Assembly (NCBI GenBank): GCA_017527865.1
Contig: JAFXPN010000034.1
Location: 1-44,437, forward strand
DNA: 44,437 nt
Direction: 5' to 3'
Origin: Clostridiales bacterium
GTDB taxonomy: Bacteria > Bacillota > Clostridia > Saccharofermentanales > Saccharofermentanaceae
A model generated the notes under the pieces. The model searched no databases. It was not told where the DNA came from and saw only the letters and a program-made list of their open reading frames with translations. Shown piece by piece: positions 40,776 through 44,437 of the stretch (positions within the stretch are counted from its first letter, which is position 1; the number at the start of each line of letters is the position of its first letter). The position numbers and the translations under genes were made by a program.

Positions 40776-41467
40776 CCTCTGATACGGATGCCGATAAGGC
40801 GGAACATGGTCTTTATATAGCTGATGATAAAGGGGATCAGCCGGCGCTTCGACTCGCCCGCGATCCTCTTGTTAAAAGTGATCGGGATCTCGCCGACCTT
40901 GAAGTCTTTTCCTATCTTAAGCTTCATAAGCAGCAGGACTTCTTCGAGAACATCGTAGTTTGTGGACGTAAGTTTTATCTGCCGGAGCACATCCGCGCGG
41001 TAGATCCTGAAGTTGGTCGACAGATCCTTCGCCTTAACGCCCGTAACGATGCGGAACACCCCGTTCAGGATATGCGACATGATCCTCGAAGAAACAGCGT
41101 CCTGGGTCTTGCCGCCCTTGGTATACCTGGAACCGATGACTACATCGTAACCTGTTATGTACTTGTTATAGATATCGGGAATGTAAACAGGATCGTGCGA
41201 ACCGTCGGAATCGAGAACGAGCATCTTGTCACCCTTCATGACCGAGATGCCCTTGCGGTAGGCGCCTCCGAATCCGGGCTCCTCCTGATTGACATATACC
41301 GCGCCGTATTTATCGCATACGCCCTTAGTGTTGTCGAGCGGCTGTGCCGTATCGACAACTATCATCTCGTACTCTTCGCCTAACGAATCGAGCTTCTCGA
41401 TCAGTCTCGGGAAGAGTAATGACAGGCTCTCCTCTTCTTTATATGCCAATAAAACTGCGCTGATCAT
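40772..41467 (-). CDS. Family 2 glycosyltransferase, polyprenyl-phosphate sugar synthase-like
   Basis: 231-aa GT-A enzyme resembling dolichol-phosphate mannose synthase. Motifs: SAVLLAYKEEESL at the N-terminus, YEMIVVDTAQPLDNT, the metal-binding LVLDSDGSHDP (DxD), GYDVVIGSRYTKGG, and LSTNFRIYRADVL. It has no long membrane anchor beyond a weakly hydrophobic C-terminal helix (RRLIPFIISYIKTMFRLIG). It could charge a polyprenyl phosphate used by the GT-C-like proteins in this window; that is inference. No Shine-Dalgarno is present: an extended -10 TGTTAGAAT ends six bases before ATG 41467. Its first bases lie 9 bases after the GH32 stop, so it can be expressed independently. Confidence 0.88.
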   Translation of the reverse strand: MISAVLLAYKEEESLSLLFPRLIEKLDSLGEEYEMIVVDTAQPLDNTKGVCDKYGAVYVNQEEPGFGGAYRKGISVMKGDKMLVLDSDGSHDPVYIPDIYNKYITGYDVVIGSRYTKGGKTQDAVSSRIMSHILNGVFRIVTGVKAKDLSTNFRIYRADVLRQIKLTSTNYDVLEEVLLLMKLKIGKDFKVGEIPITFNKRIAGESKRRLIPFIISYIKTMFRLIGIRIRG

Positions 41468-41473
41468 GGATTT

Positions 41474-41482
41474 ATTCTAACA
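41474..41482 (-). promoter_or_regulatory. Extended -10 of a probable leaderless GT2 transcript
   Basis: Minus-strand TGTTAGAAT (TGn plus TAGAAT, five of six), six bases before ATG 41467. The hexamer overlaps the TAG stop codon of the GH32 gene. A -35 is weak (AAAACA at 17 bp), acceptable with an extended -10. Confidence 0.55.
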
Positions 41483-42583
41483 CACATACACGGTAATGTT
41501 TTCGGTTCCGCCGTTTATGAACAGCTCCACGCTTCCGACATCTTCGAGCGTGAGTACATCGGGTTCGTGCGCATACGGTCTTGCAAGGATCGTGCGGTCT
41601 CCGAATCTTATCCTCAGCTCACCGTTATCATAAAGAACAAAGACAGATTCCTTCTTAAGAAGATGCGCTCCCTCTTCTATAGGAAGCATCGTAAGCTGTC
41701 CCGCTTTATTAAAACCCATTTCCCTCGGAAAAGTGAATGCGCCGACCTGAAGCTGTCCCTTATCCTCGCGGCGGTTCCAGTTATACATCCATGCTATCGC
41801 GATCTTCCTGCCGTCAGGCGCTTCAAGTATCTGGGGAGCATAAAAATCCGGACCGGTCTCTATCGTAAGATAAGGCCAGTGATCCTCCTGTCCGTCCGGC
41901 ACCTCGGGCACAAATTCCCTGCCGTCAAAATCGCCGACCGCAAATATCACGCGGTAAGGCATTGCCTTGACAGACGAGAACATGAGCACCCAGCGGTCTT
42001 CGAGAGGGAACAGGTTCGGGCATTCGATCACGTTGCCGAATCTTCCGTCGGTAAGCAAAGGCCCCATATACTCCCAGTTTATAAGATCATCCGATCTGTA
42101 CAGAAGTATCGCGCCCGTGTTGTGCGCGCCTGCTCCGACCACCATCCTGTATCCGTTCCCGTAACGGAATACCTTGGGGTCACGGAATTCCCTGCTGTCA
42201 CCGAGCGGATTCTCCCTTATGACAGGGTTGTCTTTATACTTTGTAAAGTTCATTCCGTCATCGGAGAATGCGATCGACTGCGTCTGATTTCCCTCTGCGT
42301 CCACGGAAGTATAGAACAGGTACAGCCTGCCGTCCTTTACGATAGCCGATCCCGAGAAACATCCCCCGTTCAGACCGTTATCGTAGGGCATATCGGGGAA
42401 CAGCGCGATCGGAAGCTCCTCCCATTCGATCAGATCATCCGAGACCGCATGTCCCCAATGCATCTGTCCCCACCTGGGCGCGTGCGGGTAATGCTGGAAA
42501 AACGCATGAAAACGACCCCTGTAGAACACAAGTCCGTTGGGGTCGTTCATCCATCCGATCTTATTTCTGAAGTGATATTTCAC
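41477..42583 (-). CDS. GH32 family beta-fructosidase (sucrose/fructan hydrolase-like)
   Basis: 368-aa retaining glycosidase of family GH32. The nucleophile motif WMNDPNG is at 11-17 (Asp14), the transition-state RDP at 134-136 (Asp135), and the acid/base motif ECPN at 187-190 (Glu187). All three catalytic carboxylates are present, so it should be active on sucrose, sucrose-6-phosphate or fructans. It is shorter than most (about 480 aa): the five-bladed propeller appears complete but the C-terminal beta-sandwich is reduced to about 60-70 residues. No signal peptide, hence cytoplasmic. GTG 42583 lies two bases after the serA stop with no ribosome binding site, so translation probably depends on termination-reinitiation. 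No sugar transporter or regulator adjoins it. Confidence 0.9.
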   Translation of the reverse strand: MKYHFRNKIGWMNDPNGLVFYRGRFHAFFQHYPHAPRWGQMHWGHAVSDDLIEWEELPIALFPDMPYDNGLNGGCFSGSAIVKDGRLYLFYTSVDAEGNQTQSIAFSDDGMNFTKYKDNPVIRENPLGDSREFRDPKVFRYGNGYRMVVGAGAHNTGAILLYRSDDLINWEYMGPLLTDGRFGNVIECPNLFPLEDRWVLMFSSVKAMPYRVIFAVGDFDGREFVPEVPDGQEDHWPYLTIETGPDFYAPQILEAPDGRKIAIAWMYNWNRREDKGQLQVGAFTFPREMGFNKAGQLTMLPIEEGAHLLKKESVFVLYDNGELRIRFGDRTILARPYAHEPDVLTLEDVGSVELFINGGTENITVYVC

Positions 42584-42585
42584 GA

Positions 42586-44208
42586 TCAGTCGAATTCAAG
42601 TAAAGAGACCTTAAGAACGCCTTCAGCCTTCTCGAGCTCATCGATGATCTTCTTGGTAACCGGCTGCTCAACTGCTACGAATGCCTGAGCATGCGGGTTG
42701 TCCGAACCATCCTGATTCTTTCTTCCCCAGTACATGGAGGAGATATTGATATTGTGCTTACCGAGGATAGTTGCAATTCTTCCGATAACGCCGGGAACAT
42801 CGTTGTTCTTGATGGCAAGAACGGTATTTGACAGAGGGCAGTTCATCTCATAACCGAAGAAGGAAACGATTACCTCAGTATCGGGTGCGAATACCGTACC
42901 GTTGATCTTGAGTTCACGGCCGTCCTCTGTATAGAACTGAACATTGATAAGATTATTATACTTCTGGATAGAAGGATCCTTCGTCTCGACAACTTCAATA
43001 CCGCTCTCGGCGATGTTATCCTGGGCATTAACATAGGATACGTGATCGTTGCCCATCCCCTTGAGAAGACCCATAACAAGAGAGAGTGTGATAACGCCTG
43101 TACCAGAGTTATCGGCAAGCTCGCCTCTGTATCTGACTTCAACCTTCTTGATGGGAGTAGCTTCAGCCTGAAAATACATGCGGCCGATCTTCTCGGCAAG
43201 TGAGCAGTAAGGCTTGATCTCATCGATGCTTCCGGAGAACTGAGGCATGTTGATGGCAGCAACGAGTTCGCCCTTCAAAGCACCATCGATGAGCTCTACT
43301 ACCTGAGAACCTACCTTGTCAGTAGCCTCGACAGTTGAAGCGCCGAGGTGAGGTGTGATGTAGCAGTTGGGAGCGTGGAGAAGAACGTTATCGAACTCCT
43401 GCTCGCCCGGCTTCTTGTTATAAGAAGGTTCCTTATCGAATACATCGATGGCAGCTGCCGCGACCTGACCTTCGGCAAGCGCATCAGCGAGATCCTGCTC
43501 ATTGACAAGTCCGCCTCTTGCGGCATTTACAATGCGGACGCCTCTCTTGCACTTATAGAGCTGCTCCTTGGCGATCATGTTATATGTCTCTTTGGTCTTG
43601 GGCGTATGGAGCGTGATGAGATCTGCCTGAACAAGAAGCTCATCCAATGTCTGGCAGCGTGTAACACCCAGTCTCTCGAACTTCTCGGCGGGAATAAAAG
43701 GATCGTATGCAACAACATTCATTCCGATGCCCTTGAGCTTTCTGGATACGATGGAACCGATCCTTCCCAGACCGATGACGCCTGCGGTCTTGCCCTCGAG
43801 CTCGTAACCCGTCCACTGGCCTCTTCTGAAGTCTCCGTTATGGACACCCTCATTTGCTGCGCATATATTCCTGAATACAACGAAAGCATGACCTACGGCA
43901 AGTTCGCCTGCAGCCATGTTGTTGGCTGTAGGTGTGTTAAGAGCTATTACGCCGTGCTCCGTGCATGCCTTTACATCGATATTGTCGATACCCGTGCCCG
44001 CGCGGCCGACAGCCTTAAGACAGTCTGCGTTGTCGAGGAGTTCCGGACCTACCTTGGTGGCCGATCTTACGATAAGAGCATCAAAACCTTTGATATGCTC
44101 ATTGATCTCCTCCTGTGAATGACCGAGATATTCCTCAACCTCATAGCCCTGATCTCTCAAGTACTGTACGGACTGTTCCGCTATGCTCTCTGTGATCAAT
44201 ACTTTCAT
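42586..44208 (-). CDS. serA: D-3-phosphoglycerate dehydrogenase (ASB and ACT domains)
   Basis: First committed enzyme of serine biosynthesis, oxidising 3-phosphoglycerate to phosphohydroxypyruvate with NAD+. 540 aa, the long type. Substrate region GRAGTGIDNIDVKACTEHGV near 70-90, NAD motif GVIGLGRIGSIVSRKL near 145, catalytic Arg in NAARGGLVNE, and His in CYITPHLGAST near 290. An intervening allosteric domain (about 320-450) precedes the ACT domain (VLAIKNNDVPGVIGRIATILGKHNINI), implying serine feedback. AAGGAG lies nine bases before ATG 44208. Directly follows a SerC-like aminotransferase gene, 48 bases apart, as a serine operon, with GH32 appended downstream. Confidence 0.96.
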   Translation of the reverse strand: MKVLITESIAEQSVQYLRDQGYEVEEYLGHSQEEINEHIKGFDALIVRSATKVGPELLDNADCLKAVGRAGTGIDNIDVKACTEHGVIALNTPTANNMAAGELAVGHAFVVFRNICAANEGVHNGDFRRGQWTGYELEGKTAGVIGLGRIGSIVSRKLKGIGMNVVAYDPFIPAEKFERLGVTRCQTLDELLVQADLITLHTPKTKETYNMIAKEQLYKCKRGVRIVNAARGGLVNEQDLADALAEGQVAAAAIDVFDKEPSYNKKPGEQEFDNVLLHAPNCYITPHLGASTVEATDKVGSQVVELIDGALKGELVAAINMPQFSGSIDEIKPYCSLAEKIGRMYFQAEATPIKKVEVRYRGELADNSGTGVITLSLVMGLLKGMGNDHVSYVNAQDNIAESGIEVVETKDPSIQKYNNLINVQFYTEDGRELKINGTVFAPDTEVIVSFFGYEMNCPLSNTVLAIKNNDVPGVIGRIATILGKHNINISSMYWGRKNQDGSDNPHAQAFVAVEQPVTKKIIDELEKAEGVLKVSLLEFD

Positions 44209-44256
44209 CTTCTTATACTCCTTGAATTTGTTATCTGTTTCTGCCGTCCCTGATGC

Positions 44257-44437
44257 TTAAAGCGATGAAAGGACTTCGTCGAGGTCCCTGAGAAGCGCAT
44301 CCATCTCCTCATCTGTTGTATCAGCCATGTGAGCGACTCTGAAAGTCTTATCCTTAAGATCGCCGTAACCGTTGCTGATCAGCCAGCCCTTCTCGCCCAT
44401 AGCCTTGTTGATATCGGAGAAAGGATGTCCTGTTGTG
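44257..44437 (-). CDS. Class V aminotransferase, SerC/serine-pyruvate type (5' end beyond window)
   Basis: Only the last 60 codons are present, ending at TAA 44257-44259. The sequence TTGHPFSDINKAMGEKGWLI, then GYGDLKDKTFRVAHMADTTD and EEMDALLRDLDEVL, is the C-terminal small domain of class V PLP aminotransferases of the alanine-glyoxylate/phosphoserine group. The PLP lysine lies outside the window. Position just upstream of serA argues for phosphoserine aminotransferase function. The residue pattern RVAHMADTT is typical of the archaeal/clostridial SerC replacement rather than classical SerC. Confidence 0.85.
   Translation of the reverse strand, partial: TTGHPFSDINKAMGEKGWLISNGYGDLKDKTFRVAHMADTTDEEMDALLRDLDEVLSSL

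Noticed and set aside
41567..42688. 373-codon plus-strand frame opposite GH32
   Set aside because: Antisense to all three GH32 catalytic motifs; composition is Arg/His/Val-rich noise.
43348..44118. 256-codon plus-strand frame opposite serA
   Set aside because: Antisense to a conserved serA gene; no support.
1..44437. CRISPR arrays, insertion sequences, phage or defence genes, tRNA/rRNA
   Set aside because: Looked for repeats with regular spacers, transposase or integrase motifs, restriction or nuclease clusters and RNA gene signatures; none were seen.

Overview
The window looks like chromosome from an anaerobic, fermentative member of the Bacillota (Clostridia-like). This is inferred from gene content: a stand-alone EF-G paralogue, a CadA/ArsR metal operon, tsaE-tsaB-rimI, cca with an HD domain, a ThrH-type phosphatase, class V aminotransferase plus serA, and ferredoxin-type aldo/keto reductase. 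Mixed base composition and strong AGGAGG-type ribosome binding sites on most genes agree. No rRNA, tRNA, CRISPR array, insertion sequence, phage gene or integrase is visible. Genes are packed tightly and no gene-free stretch exceeds about 225 bases.

Layout. 1-3.6 kb (minus): flavoprotein, dCMP deaminase, phenylacetate-CoA ligase and a truncated secreted binding protein, in one run. 3.7-5.9 kb (plus): a large GT-C-like membrane protein. 5.9-8.5 kb (minus): a Zn/Cd efflux operon (ArsR sensor, HMA chaperone, P1B ATPase) with a clear promoter and operator. 8.6-12.6 kb (minus): EF-G paralogue and a zinc-ribbon/coiled-coil protein, each with its own terminator. 12.8-17.7 kb (plus): a complete peptide/nickel-type ABC importer with a fused double ATPase. 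17.7-21.7 kb: two orphan miniature pilin-like genes flank a minus-strand run of ThrH phosphatase, a degenerate Fe-ADH-like protein and CCA-adding enzyme. 21.7-26.3 kb: alarmone-hydrolase-like HD protein, VanZ-like protein, membrane HD-GYP protein and TPM-like membrane protein. 26.4-30.2 kb (minus): aldo/keto reductase, AlkD, MATE and NUDIX. 30.3-36.1 kb: a disordered unknown protein, then a plus-strand operon DUF1015 - FAD oxidoreductase - DUF2298/YYY membrane protein. 36.1-38.5 kb (minus): amidohydrolase - tsaE - tsaB - rimI. 38.5-44.4 kb: NrnA-like DHH phosphoesterase, pheA with an attenuator, GT2, GH32, serA and the 3' end of a SerC-like aminotransferase.

The most striking element lies in front of pheA (39489-39673). 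A strong promoter (TTGCCA, 17 bp, TATAAT) is followed seven bases later by the ATG of a 29-codon leader peptide with nine Phe codons. That peptide overlaps the 5' strand of a 13-bp antiterminator, which is mutually exclusive with a GC-rich terminator just before pheA. This is textbook ribosome-mediated Phe attenuation, in a lineage where T-boxes are more usual, and its leader peptide seems to start at the first transcribed base. The same geometry (-10 box, 6-8 bases, ATG, no Shine-Dalgarno) recurs at both sides of the symmetric divergent promoter at 38463-38495, at the GT2 gene (41467) and perhaps at the HD-GYP gene (24928). Leaderless mRNAs may therefore be a normal mode of expression in this organism.

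All functional assignments come from reading motifs in translations. No database search was run.
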